64,000 bases of DNA, from positions 23,164,622 through 23,228,621 of the forward strand of contig NC_134398.1 in the NCBI RefSeq assembly GCF_050003625.1, read 5' to 3'. A program made the translations under genes and the position numbers. This stretch comes from Haematobia irritans (Eukaryota; Arthropoda; Insecta; Diptera; Muscidae). This document shows, in pieces, positions 46,083 to 59,100 of this stretch (its first letter is position 1; every line of letters starts with the position of its first letter). Below the pieces are notes generated by a model. It was given only the letters and a program-made list of their open reading frames with translations, was not told the DNA's origin and searched no databases.

Positions 46083-47398
46083 GGTTAGGTTAGGTATAGT
46101 GGCAGCCCGACATTTAAGGGTCACTTAGACTATTCAGTCCATTGTAATACCACAGTGGTGAACTTCTCTCTTATCACTGAGTGCTGCCCGATTCTATATT
46201 AAGCTCAATGACAAGGGACCTCCTGTTTACAGCCGAGTCCGAACGGCGTTCCACATTGCAGTGAAAGCACTTACACGGATGAAAAAGACTGTTTTTCATA
46301 TGTTTGGCTATAAACATTATATGTTTGGAACACAAATTTTTAAACACAATATGTTTGAGTGCAAGCATATAATGTTCATAAACTAGCATAACATGTTTGG
46401 GACATATATGTTAATATGTTAGAACATATTATGTAAAATGTTTGTAAATATAATATGCCTGGATGCAAACATATATTAATTTAGAAATAGCCTATAAACA
46501 TATATGTGTTTAGTAGCTTGGAGCGCTATTTAACAGGGAGCGATATTGAATTAAGTTGGTGGTTGTTGCTTGTTATTACAAAATTAACATTTTATTTTTC
46601 CTTGGGCAATTGATCAGCTACTTCTTTGATCCTTACAAACTGTGTGGTCCGCTGTTCGAATCCCAGTCCGGCAAAAGGTAAAATTAAAATAAAAAAAAAT
46701 CATAAAATTGAATAATTTCTTCTACAATGTTTGTATTACAGAAAAAGGTGCTAAGAACTAAAAAATCTCGTGGAAGTGAGAAAGATGTCGGGGAATATAC
46801 AATTGGGCAGAAACAAAATTTTGAGCATTCAGGTCGAAAACCTATGTTGTTAGCACCTATATTACCTGTTTATTTTCATAATTCATTATGATTGTAAATA
46901 TATAAATAAATAAATAAAATTTTGAGCACAATATTGTTTGGGAGAATTTTTTTTAAGCATATAATATTTTTGGGTGCAAAATGCTTCCAAACATATTATA
47001 TGGTCACATAATAACATATTGTTTTTTGGAAGACAACATTATTGAATTTGGATGCAAAAATACAAAATGTTTGGAACTTAGACTACCCAAACATATATTG
47101 TTTAGACCAATATGCTTTCAAACATATTATATATTGGTAGAGATCAAACATATAAATGTTTGAGCAATACCCAAAAATGTATATGCTTGAAGCAAAATAT
47201 GTTTGGGAGTATATGTTACAGAAGCGATTTTTTGTGAGGGTGTAGAGAAGCTTTGAAACCCTCAGAAATATCACCAGCATTACTGAGGTGGGATAATCCA
47301 CCGCTGAAAAACTGTTTGGTGTTTGGTCGAAACTGGGTTTGAACCCACGACCCTGTGTATACAAGGCGGGCATGCTAACCATTGCACCGCGGTGGCTC
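46083..47398 (-). mobile_element. SINE copy split by a TA-flanked insertion
   Basis: SINE sequence occupies 46,083-46,271 and 47,245-47,398, in reverse orientation. The flanks TACGATGTTA (46,073-46,082) and TACTATGTTA (47,399-47,408) form a 10-bp target duplication with one change. The SINE contains the central body missing from 39,099-39,358. The insertion at 46,274-47,242 lies at a TA of the SINE. Confidence 0.82.
46274..47242. mobile_element. 969-bp TA-inserted element rich in ATATGTTTGG motifs
   Basis: The uninterrupted SINE at 39.1 kb reads CCACTTAGAGAAG at the site. Here TA is duplicated at both edges (46,272-46,273 and 47,243-47,244). The ends are CACGGATGAAAAAGACTG and, inverted, CACCCTCACAAAAAATCGC. 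They match weakly beyond CAC but resemble the ends of the other TA elements. ATATGTTTGG-like motifs recur dozens of times in both orientations. A central 400-bp stretch lacks them and holds GTTCGAATCCC at 46,654-46,664. Confidence 0.75.
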
Positions 47399-47408
47399 TA
47401 CTATGTTA

Positions 47409-48300
47409 ATGTCTACTCATCCACAACCAACACAGTTTGGAATGTTCATGAGATCATTGGAATCTTCTTTAATATCGCCAGAATAAATACCTATTACGAA
47501 TATACGTCATCCGACATTTAAGTTGTCAACCAAAAGACAAGATATAGAAGTTCACATCTAATATATAGTGGGTGGACAAATTGATCAATTGCTCCAATGC
47601 TTACGCCAGTTGGTTTTAAAAATATCATAATATTATTGAATGGGAACGTCTACTCATCAATGACCATGGGACTTTGCTGGCTGGGAGATTTTAAATTCCG
47701 GAATTTTTAATTGCCCTAATAGGTACCTATTACGAATTTCGTGAATAGTTATAAAACAAACTTAAAAAAATCGAAGTCTATGCTGCCAACTTCAGGACAG
47801 GCTTCTATTGCCAAATTGGACATTGCTATCTAAAAGCTATCGGTATAAGTACTGGACTTATTGAATTAACATAGCTCTAATATTTGCTCGAGTTTTTTTT
47901 TAACTCCATAACGTTCATGTAGGGAAGTGTCTACCTTTCCATGACCATGGGAGCGTACTGCCTATTTAAAACCTAGAAGATTTTAAATTGTTACATCATT
48001 GGATATTTATGTCTCGCTATGTTATAAAAGGTACCTATTACGAATTTCGAAAGCAGTGTTAAAATAAGCTTTCTTGCAAATAAATTTTACACTATTCAAA
48101 GTCAGCGCTGCTGACTTTAGAATGGTTGCCAAATGGGGCAATGACATCTAAAATCTGTCATACTATTTATTTTCGGTATAATGACAGCACTTATTAAAAG
48201 ATCATTTGCTTGAATGTTTACGCCAGTTTTGTTTCTTTAACACCATAATCGTAACGGATGGGAAGATCCACTCAGCCATGACCATGTATTTTCGTACAAA
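47409..48300 (+). repeat. Imperfect local repeat upstream of DUF1091 gene 2
   Basis: GTCTACTCATCAATGACCAT-like lines recur at 47,411, 47,648, 47,929 and 48,265. GGTACCTATTACGAATTTCG-like lines recur at about 47,489, 47,721 and 48,026. The period is irregular, 240-340 bp. A further partial copy lies at 41,095-41,200 and the sequence before 46,073 also belongs to it. No coding sense is seen. Whether it holds regulatory sequence of gene 2 cannot be told. Confidence 0.6.
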
Positions 48301-48350
48301 ATTTTGGAAAATGTAAATTGAAAGCCCAAGTTTTTAGTTGTTTTTCCAAA

Positions 48351-49821
48351 ATGTTAGGGAGAAGATCAATCGCAGCACTATGTCTATTGGTGACATCAGC
48401 TTTGGCTTTGACACGTTTTACAAACCTTCAATGTAAATCTCTTGATGAAGAATTCTGTAGATTTAAAACTTGTAGCCTTAAAATGCTACGTCGTAATGTG
48501 GTTGGTCTTAACATAACGCTCAATCTTCTTAAAAAGCCGGTTAATGATGTGACGGTAAGTAAATTCATTAAATTAACATAAGAAATTAAATTTTGACACA
48601 ACTTTTTTATAGAAATGAAATTCTGACAAAATTTCTTATAGAAATGAAATTCTGACAAAATTTCATATTGAAAATGACATTTTGACAAAATATTCTATAA
48701 AAATTAAATTTTGATAAAATTTCGTATAGAAATGAAATTTTGGCAAAATTTCCTATAGAACATAACATTTTGAAAATATTTCCTAAGGGAATTAAATTTT
48801 GTCAAAATTTCCTTAGAAAGAAATTTTGACAAAATTTCCTATAGAAATAAATTTTTGACAAAATTTTCTATAGAAATAAAATTTTGACAAAATATATATC
48901 AAAGGTTGACAATTATATAATAAATATTTGACAAAATTTCCTATAGAAATGAAATTTTGATAAAATTTTCTATAGAATTGAATTTTGATAAAATTTTCAG
49001 TTTTTTGAAAAGTCTATTTATGAATTGCACTAATTGCTTTTTAAATAGGGTTACAACCCTATTTGGGAAAGTAATGGGAATTTTAGTAATTGGAATTTTT
49101 AATGATAATAATTAAATTAAATAAATTAAAATAAAATAAAATAAAATAAAATAAAATAAAATAAAATAAAATAAAATAAAATAAAATAAAACAAAACAAA
49201 ACAAAACAAAACAAAACAAAACAAAATAAATTAAAATAAAATAAAATAAAAAAATAAACTAATTTGAATTAAACTAAATTTATTTTAATTAAATTCCATT
49301 TCAATTAAATTAAAATTAAGTTTAGTTAAAATTAATTTGAATTAAATTTAATGTAATTCAATTAATTTAACTTAAATTAATTTCGTTAAATTTAATTAAT
49401 TTTAACAAAATTTGAAATTTTGCCACTAACACTTCTCTCCGCATTTCCAGGTCAATTTGGTTCTTTACAAAAAGTCGAATGGCTATAAACCTTTTATGGT
49501 CAATGTTTCCGCAGATCTATGCAAATTTCTCAAAAATCGTGAAAAACAGCCTCTACTCAATTTATTAGCCGATTATTTGCTACGTGACTCCAATGTCAAT
49601 CATACATGTTCATACAATGTAAGATGAGTTTACTAATTATTTAAATTTATTTTATATTTTCTTTTTAATTTTAGCATGATATAATTGTCTCAAATTTGGT
49701 TTTGGACAAAGCCTTGTTTATTCTCCTACCTTTGCAGACAGGTGACTATATGTTCAAATTATTGGCAGCAAATCACAATGCTTGGAAAGCTGAATTCAAA
49801 GTCTATTTCCAAAGTGGCTAA
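48351..49821 (+). CDS. DUF1091-family secreted protein, gene 2 (three exons, 172 aa)
   Basis: Exons: 48,351-48,554, 49,451-49,618 and 49,675-49,821 (stop TAA at 49,819). Introns are phase 0 at the same two positions as gene 1. Donors are GTAAGT and GTAAGA, acceptors TTCCAG and TTTTAG. The first ATG in frame is at 48,351 and begins a good signal peptide (MLGRRSIAALCLLVTSALA). The mature part shows LTRFTNLQCKSLDEEF (20-35), CSLKMLRRNVVGLNI (41-55), KSNGYKPFMVN (76-86), DLCKFLKNREKQPLL (90-104), NVNHTCSYN (116-124) and a C-terminal LQTGDYMFKLL. Cysteines 28, 41, 92 and 121 match gene 1. Intron 1 is 896 bp against 61 bp in gene 1, enlarged by a reverse-orientation 29-bp array and a pentanucleotide microsatellite. 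Function is unknown. A secreted lipid-binding or chemosensory role is conjecture from the family. Confidence 0.92.
48585..49005 (-). repeat. Short reverse-orientation 29-bp array inside intron 1 of gene 2
   Basis: About 14 diverged units reading AAATGAAATTTTGACAAAAT and TTCCTATAG occupy the first half of the intron. Confidence 0.82.
49122..49252. repeat. AAAAT/AAAAC pentanucleotide microsatellite in intron 1 of gene 2
   Basis: A run of AAAAT units switches to about seven AAAAC units near 49,187-49,224 and back to AAAAT. It is followed by decayed AATTAAATT sequence up to the acceptor at 49,450. Confidence 0.9.
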
Positions 49822-50177
49822 TAGAAAATTTGTATGAATTAATGTTTACAAAAAAATTCTTTAAAATGTTAACATATTTTATTTATAGTTCCACTTGGGT
49901 TCTTTTTTACCCACAGAGAATATTAATAATTTCAAAAAATATTTATAATCTTTGGATTAAATATTCCACACATCACATACATTTAACTGAAATCCATTAT
50001 CCGCATGAATTCGTTTAGCGATACCGATACAAAAACTACATACATTGGTTTTAATAATAATTCAAACACTACAAAAAGAATATTAATAAATCTTTCGGTG
50101 GATCTCAAATGTGGTTTAACCATAATTAAAAAGCAATAAGTGCAAATCAATAGTAGACTTTTCGAAAAATCAACTTC
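49822..50177. other. 3' flank of gene 2
   Basis: AT-rich, with no second gene. An AATAAA hexamer occurs at about 50,091 but I cannot tell whether it serves gene 2. Confidence 0.4.
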
Positions 50178-53100
50178 CGAAAATAGAAAATTTCATTTAT
50201 ATAGAAAATTTTGTCAAAAGTTTATTTCTATAGAAAAATTTGTCAAAATTTTATTTCTATGGAAGATTTTGCCCAAAATTTCACTTCTATTGGAAATTTT
50301 GTCAAAATGTAATTTCTATAGGAAATTTTTAAAAAATTTTGTTCTATAAAAAATTTTGCCAAATTTTGTTCTATAAAAAATTTTGCCAAATTTTCTTTTC
50401 TGTAGGAAATTTTTAAAAAATTTCATTTCTATAGGAAATTTTGTCAAAATTTCATTTCTATAAGAAATTTTGTCAAAATTTCATTTCTATAGAAAATTTG
50501 GTCAAAAGTTTTTTTCTATAAAAAATTTTGTCAAAATTTCATTTCTGATGAAAATTTTGTCAAAATTTTATTTCTATAGAAAATTTAGTCAAAATTTTAT
50601 TTCTGTAGAAAATTTTGTCAAAATTTTATTTCTATAGAAAATTTTGTCAAAATTTCATGTCTATCGAAAATTTTATCAAAATTTTATTTCTGTAGAAAAT
50701 TTTGTTAAAATTTTATTTCTATAGAAAATTTTGTCAAAATTTTATTTCTATAGAATATTTTCTCACAATTTAATTTCTATAAAAAATTTTGCTAAATTTC
50801 ATTTTTATAGGAAATTTTTAAAAAATTTCTATAGAAAAAATCATTCCTACAGTAAATTTTTTAAAAAATTAATTTCCATAGGAAATTTTTAAAAAATTAC
50901 ATTTCTTTAGAAAATTAAAAAAAAAATCATTTTTATAGGAAATTTAAAAAAAAAAAACATTTATATAGGAAATTGAAAAAAATCATTTCTGTATGAAATT
51001 TTTAAAAACTAGCATTTCTATAGGAAATTTTGTCAAAATTTCATTTCTATAGGAAATTTTGTCAAAATTTCATTTCTATAGAAAATTTTGTCACAATTTC
51101 ATTTCTATAGGAAATTTTCTCACAATTTAATTTCTATAAAAAATTTTGCTAAATTTCATTTTTATAGGAAATTTTTAAAAAATTTCTATAGAAAAAATCA
51201 TTCCTATAGTAAGTTTTTTAAAAAATTAATTTCCATAGAAAATTTTTAAAAAATTTCATTTCTATAGAAAATTTAAACAAAAAAAAATTATTTTTATAGG
51301 AAATTAAAAAAAAAAACATTTATATAGGAAATTTAAAAAAAAAATCATTTCTGTATGAAATTTTTACAAAATAGCATTTCTTTAGAAAATTTCGTCAAAA
51401 TTTTATTTCTATAGAAAATTTGTCAAAATTTCATTTCTATAGAAAGTTTTCTCAAAATTTTATTTCTATACAAAAATTTGTCAAAATTTTATTTCTATAG
51501 AAAATTTTCTCAAAACTTAATTTCTGTAAAAAAATTTTGCTAAATTTTCTTTTCTATAGAAAATTTTGCCCAAAATTAATTTCTTTAGGAAATTATGTCC
51601 CAATTTCGTGTCTATAGGAAATTCTGTCAACATTTCATTTCTATAGGAAATTTTGTAAAAATTTTATTTCTATAGAAAATTTTGTCAAAATTTAATTTCT
51701 ATAGGAAATTTTGTCAAAACTTAATTTCTATTAAAAATTTTGTCAAAATTTTATTTCTATAGAAATTTTTGTCAAAATTTTATTTCTGTAGAAAATTTTG
51801 TCAAAATTTTATTTCTATAGAAAATTTTCTCAAAATTTAATTTCTATAAAAAATTTTGCTAAATTTTCTTTTCTATAGAAAATTTTGTCCAAAATTAATT
51901 TCTATAGGAAATTTTGTCAAAATTTCATTTCTATAGAAAATTTTGTCAAAATTTTATTTCTATGTAAAATTTTGTCAAAATTTTTTTTTCTATAGAAAAT
52001 TTGTCAACATTTAATTTCTATAGAAAATTTTGTCACAATTTCATTTCTATAGGAAATTTTGTCAAAATTTCATTTTTATAGGAAATTTTGTCAAAATTTC
52101 ATTTCTATAGAAATAAAATTTTGTCAAAATTTTATTTCTATAGAAAATTTTGTCAAAATTTTTTTCTATAGAAAATTTGTCAAAATTTCATTTCTATAGA
52201 AAATTTTGTCAACATTTTTTTTCTATAGAAAATTTGTCAAAATTTCATTCCTATAGAAAATTTTGTCAAAATTTTTTTCTATAGAAAATTTTGTCAAAAT
52301 GTTATTTCTCTAGAAAATTTTTTCAAAATGTTATTTCTTTAGAAAATTTTGTCAAAATGTTATTCCTGTAGAAAATTTTGTCAACAATTTATTTCTGTAG
52401 AAAATTTTGTCAAAATTTTATTTCTAAAGAAAATTTTGTCAAAATTTTATTTCTAAAGAAAATTTTGTCAAATTTTTTTTCTAAAGAAAATTTTTTCAAA
52501 ATTTTATTTCTATAGAAAATTTTGTCAAAATTTCATTTCTATAGAAAATTTTGTCAAAATTTTTTTTCTATAGAAAATTTGTCAAAATTTCATTTCTATA
52601 GAAAATTTTGTCAAAATTTTATTTCTAAAGAAAATTTTGTCAAAATTTTATTTCTAAAGAAAATTTTGTCAAATTTTTTTTCTAAAGAAAATTTTTTCAA
52701 AATTTTATTTCTATAGAAAATTTTGTCAAAATTTCATTTCTATAGAAAATTTTGTCAAAATTTTTTTTCTATAGAAAATTTGTCAAAATTTCATTTCTAT
52801 AGAAAATTTTGTCAAAATTTTATTTCTATAGAAAATTTTTTCAAAATTTTATTTCTATAGAAAATTTTGTCACAATTTCATTTCTATAGGAAATTTTCTC
52901 ACAATTCAATTTCTATAAAAAATTTTTCTAAATTTAATTTTGATAGGAAATTTTTAAAAAATTTCTATAGAACAAATCATTCCTATAGTAAGTTTTTTAA
53001 AAAATTAATTTCCATAGGAAATCTTTAAAAAATTATATTTCTATAGAAAATTTAAAAAAAAAATCATTTTTATAGGAAATTGAAAAAAACAACATTTATA

Positions 53101-56100
53101 TAGGAAATTAAAAAAAAACACTTTTGTATGAAATTTTTTGAAATTTGTCAAAATTTTTTTCTATAGAAAATTTGTCAAAATTTCATTTCTATAGAAAATT
53201 TTGTCAACATTTTTTTTCTATATAAAATTTGTCAAAATTTCATTCCTATAGAAAATTTTGTCAAAATTTTTTTCTATAGAAAATTTTGTCAAAATGTTAT
53301 TTCTCTAGAAAATTTTTTCAAAATGTTATTTCTTTAGAAAATTTTGTCAAAATGTTATTCCTGTAGAAAATTTTGTCAACAATTTATTTCTGTAGAAAAT
53401 TTTGTCAAAATTTTATTTCTAAAGAAAATTTTGTCAAAATTTTATTTCTAAAGAAAATTTTGTCAAATTTTTTTTCTAAAGAAAATTTTTTTCAAAATTT
53501 TATTTCTATAGAAAATTTTGTCAAAATTTCATTTCTATAGAAAATTTTGTCAAAATTTTTTTTCTATAGAAAATTTGTCAAAATTTCATTTCTATAGAAA
53601 ATTTTGTCAAAATTTTATTTCTATAGAAAATTTTTTTAAAATTTTATTTCTATAGAAAATTTTGTCACAATTTCATTTCTATAGGAAATTTTCTCACAAT
53701 TCAATTTCTATAAAAAATTTTTCTAAACTTAATTTTGATAGGAAATTTTTAAAAAATTTCTATAGAACAAATCATTCCTATAGTAAGTTTTTTAAAAAAT
53801 TAATTTCCATAGGAAATCTTTAAAAAATTATATTTCTATAGAAAATTTAAAAAAAAAAAATCATTTTTATAGGAAATTGAAAAAAACAACATTTATATAG
53901 GAAATTAAAAAAAAACACTTTTGTATGAAATTTTTAAAAAATTTCATTTCTTTAGAAAATTTAGTCAAAATTTTATTTCTATAGAAAATTTGTCAAAATT
54001 TCATTTCTATAGAAAGTTTTCTAAAAATTTTATTTCTATAAAAAATTTTGTCAAAATTTTATTTCTCAAAATTTAATTTCTGTAAAAAAATTTTGCTCAA
54101 TTTTCTTGTCTATAGAAAATTTTGTCCAAAATTAATTTCTATAGGAAATTTTGTCACAATTTCGTGTCTATAGTAAATTTTGTCAACATTTCATTTCTAC
54201 AGGAAGTTTTGTCAAAACTTTATTTCTATAGAAAATTTTGTCACAATTTCATTTCTATAGGAAATTTTGTCAAAATTTAATTTCTATAGGAAATTTTGTC
54301 AAAACTTAATTTCTATTAAAAATTTTGTCAAAATTTTATTTCTATTGAAATTTTTGTCAAAATTTTATTTCTGTAGAAAATTTTGTCAAAATTTTATTTC
54401 TATAGAAAATTTTCTCAAAATTTAATTTCTATAAAAAATTTTGCTAAATTTTCTTTTCTATAGAAAATTTTGTCCAAAATTAATTTCTATAGGAAATTTT
54501 GTCAAAATTTCATTTCTATAGAAAATTTTGTCAAAATTTTATTTCTATGTAAAATTTTGTCAAATTTTTTTTCTATAGAAAATTTGTCAACATTTAATTT
54601 CTATAGAAAATTTTGTCACAATTTCATTTCTATAGGAAATTTTGTCAAAATTTCATTTTTATAGGAAATTTTGTCAAAATTTCATTTCTATAGAAATAAA
54701 ATTTTGTCAAAATTTTATTTCTATAGAAATAAAATTTTGCCAAAATTTTATTTCTATAGAAAATTTTGTCAAAATTTTTTTCTATAGAAAATTTGTCAAA
54801 ATTTCATTTCTATAGAAAATTTTGTCAACATTTTTTTTCTATAGAAAATTTGTCAAAATTCATTTCTATAGAAAATTTTGTCAAAACTTTTTTCTATAGA
54901 AAATTTTGTCAAAATGTTATTTCTCTAGAAAATGTTTTCAAAATGTTATTTCTTTAGGAAATTTTGTCAAAATGTTATTCCTATAGAAAATTTTGTCAAC
55001 AATTTATTTCTGTAGAAAATTTTGTCAAAATTTTATTTCTAAAAAAAATTTTGTCAAAATTTTATTTCTAAAGAAAATTTTGTCAAAATTTTTTTTCTAA
55101 AGAAAATTTTTTCAAAATTTTATTTCTATAGAAAATTTTGTCAAAATTTCATTTCTATAGAAAATTTTGTCAAATTTTTTTTTCTATAGAAAATTTGTCA
55201 AAATTTCATTTCTATAGAAAATTTTGTCAAAATTTCATTTCTATAGGAAATTTTGTCAAAATTTAATTTCTATAGGAAATTTTGTCAAAACTTAATTTCT
55301 ATTAAAAATTTTGTCAAAATTTTATTTCTATAGAAATTTTTGTCAAAATTTTATTTCTGTAGAAAATTTTGTCAAAATTTTATTTCTATAGAAAATTTTC
55401 TCAAAATTTAATTTCTATAAAAAATTTTGCTAAATTTTCTTTTCTATAGAAAATTTTGTCCAAAATTAATTTCTATAGGAAATTTTGTCAAAATTTCATT
55501 TCTATAGAAAATTTTGTCAAAATTTTATTTCTATGTAAAATTTTGTCAAATTTTTTTTTCTATAGAAAATTTGTCAACATTTAATTTCTATAGAAAATTT
55601 TGTCACAATTTCATTTCTTTAGGAAATTTTGTCAAAATTTCATTTTTATAGGAAATTTTGTCAAAATTTCATTTCTATAGAAAATTTTGTCAAAATTTTA
55701 TTTCTATTGAAAATTTTGTCAAATTTTTTTTCTATAGAAAATTTGTCAAAATTTCATTTCTATAGAAAATTTTGTCAACATTTTTTTTCTATAGAAAATT
55801 TGTCAAAATTTCATTCCTATAGAAAATTTTGTCAAAATTTTTTTCTATAGAAAATTTTGTCAAAATGTTATTTCTCTAGAAAATTTTTTCAAAATGTTAT
55901 TTCTTTAGAAAATTTTGTCAAAATGTTATTCCTATAGAAAATTTTGTCAACAATTTATTTCTGTAGAAAATTTTGTCAAAATTTTATTTCTAAAGAAAAT
56001 TTTGTCAAAATTTTATTTCTAAAGAAAATTTTGTCAAAATTTTTTTTCTAAAGAAAATTTTTTCAAAATTTTATTTCTATAGAAAATTTTGTCAAAATTT

Positions 56101-59100
56101 CATTTCTATAGAAAATTTTGTCAAAATTTTATTTCTATAGAAAATTTTTTCAAAATTTTATTTCTATAGAAAATTTTGTCACAATTTCATTTCTATAGGA
56201 AATTTTCTCACAATTCAATTTCTATAAAAAATTTTTCTAAATTTAATTTTGATAGGAAATTTTTAAAAAATTTCTATAGAACAAATCATTCCTATAGTAA
56301 GTTTTTTAAAAAATTAATTTCCATAGGAAATCTTTAAAAAATTATATTTCTATAGAAAATTTTTAAAAAAAAATCATTTTTATAGGAAATTGAAAAAAAC
56401 AACATTTATATAGGAAATTAAAAAAAAAACACTTTTGTATGAATTTTTTAAAAAATTTCATTTCTTTAGAAAATTTAGTCAAAATTTTATTTCTATAGAA
56501 AATTTGTCAAAATTTCATTTCTATAGAAAGTTTTCTAAAAATTTTATTTCTATAAAAAATTTTGTCAAAATTTTATTTCTCAAAATTTAATTTCTGTAAA
56601 AAAATTTTGCTCAATTTTCTTGTCTATAGAAAATTTTGTCCAAAATTAATTTCTATAGGAAATTTTGTCACAATTTCGTGTCTATAGTAAATTTTGTCAA
56701 CATTTCATTTCTACAGGAAGTTTTGTCAAAACTTTATTTCTATAGAAAATTTTGTCACAATTTCATTTCTATAGGAAATTTTGTCAAAATTTCATTTCTA
56801 TAGGAAATTTTGTCAAAATTTAATTTCTATAGGAAATTTTGTCAAAACTTAATTTCTATTAAAAATTTTGTCAAAATTTTATTTCTATTGAAATTTTTGT
56901 CAAAATTTTATTTCTGTAGAAAATTTTGTCAAAATTTTATTTCTATAGAAAATTTTCTCAAAATTTAATTTCTATAGAAAATTTTCTCAAAATTTAATTT
57001 CTATAAAAAATTTTGCTAAATTTTCTTTTCTATAGAAAATTTTGTCCAAAATTAATTTCTATAGGAAATTTTGTCAAAATTTCATTTCTATAGAAAATTT
57101 TGTCAAAATTTTATTTCTATGTAAAATTTTGTCAAATTTTTGTTTCTATAGAAAATTTGTCAACATTTAATTTCTATAGAAAATTTTGTCACAATTTCAT
57201 TTCTATAGGAAATTTTGTCAAAATTTCATTTTTATAGGAAATTTTGTCAAAATTTCATTTCTATAGAAATAAAAATTTGTCAAAATTTTATTTCTATAGA
57301 AATAAAATTTTGTCAAAATTTTATTTCTATAGAAAATTTTGTCAAAATTTTTTTCTATAGAAAATTTGTCAAAATTTCATTTCTATAGAAAATTTTGTCA
57401 ACATTTTTTTTCTATAGAAAATTTGTCAAAATTTCATTTCTATAGAAAATTTTGTCAAAACTTTTTTCTACAGAAAATTTTGTCAAAATGTTATTTCTCT
57501 AGAAAATGTTTTCAAAATGTTATTTCTTTAGGAAATTTTGTCAAAATGTTATTCCTATAGAAAATTTTGTCAACAATTTATTTCTGTAGAAAATTTTGTC
57601 AAAATTTTATTTCTAAAAAAAAATTTTGTCAAAATTTTATTTCTAAAGAAAATTTTGTCAAAATTTTATTTCTAAAGAAAATTTTGTCAACATTTTTTTT
57701 CTATAGAAAATTTTGTCAACATTTTATTTCTATAGAAAATTTTGTCAAAATTTCATTTCTATAGAAAATTTTGTCAAAATTTTTTTTCTATAGAAAATTT
57801 GTCAAAATTTCATTTCTATAGAAAATTTTGTCAAAATTTTATTTCTATAGAAAATTTTTTCAAAATTTTATTTCTATAGAAAATTTTGTCACAATTTCAT
57901 TTCTATAGGAAATTTTCTCACAATTCAATTTCTATAAAAAATTTTTCTAAATTTAATTTTGATAGGAAATTTTTAAAAAATTTCTATAGAACAAATCATT
58001 CCTATAGTAAGTTTTTTAAAAAATTAATTTCCATAGGAAATTTTTAAAAAATTATATTTCTATAGAAAATTTAAAAAAAAAATCATTTTTATAGGAAATT
58101 GAAAAAAACAACATTTATATAGGAAATTAAAAAAAAACACTTTTGTATGAAATTTTTAAAAAATTTCATTTCTTTAGAAAATTTAGTCAAAATTTTATTT
58201 CTATAGAAAATTTGTCAAAATTTCATTTCTATAGAAAGTTTTCTAAAAATTTTATTTCTATAAAAAATTTTGTCAAAATTTTATTTCTCAAAATTTAATT
58301 TCTGTAAAAAAATTTTGCTCAATTTTCTTGTCTATAGAAAATTTTGTCCAAAATTAATTTCTATAGGAAATTTTGTCACAATTTCGTGTCTATAGTAAAT
58401 TTTGTCAACATTTCATTTCTACAGGAAGTTTTGTCAAAACTTTATTTCTATAGAAAATTTTGTCACAATTTCATTTCTATAGGAAATTTTGTCTAAATTT
58501 CATTTCTATAGGAAATTTTGTCAAAATTTAATTTCTATAGGAAATTTTGTCAAAACTTAATTTCTATTAAAAATTTTGTCAAAATTTTATTTCTATAGAA
58601 ATTTTTGTCAAAATTTTATTTCTGTAGAAAATTTTGTCAAAATTTTATTTCTATAGAAAATTTTCTCAAAATTTAATTTCTATAAAAAATTTTGCTAAAT
58701 TTTCTTTTCTATAGAAAATTTTGTCCAAAATTAATTTCTATAGGAAATTTTGTCAAAATTTCATTTCTATAGAAAATTTTGTCAAAATTTTATTTCTATG
58801 TAAAATTTTGTCAATTTTTTTTTCTATAGAAAATTTGTCAACATTTAATTTCTATAGAAAATTTTGTCACAATTTCATTTCTATAGGAAATTTTGTCAAA
58901 TTTTCATTTTTATAGGAAATTTTGTCAAAATTTCATTTCTATAGAAATAAAATTTTGTCAAAATTTTATTTCTATAGAAAATTTTGTCAAAATTTTTTTT
59001 CTATAGAAAATTTGTCAAAATTTCATTTCTATAGAAAATTTTATCAACATTTTTTTTCTATAGAAAATTTGTCAAAATTTCATTTCTATAGAAAATTTTG

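Noticed and set aside
48318..48350. Upstream extension of gene 2 giving 11 more residues before the signal peptide
   Set aside because: The first codon at 48,318 is TTG, not ATG. The ATG at 48,351 starts a standard signal peptide.
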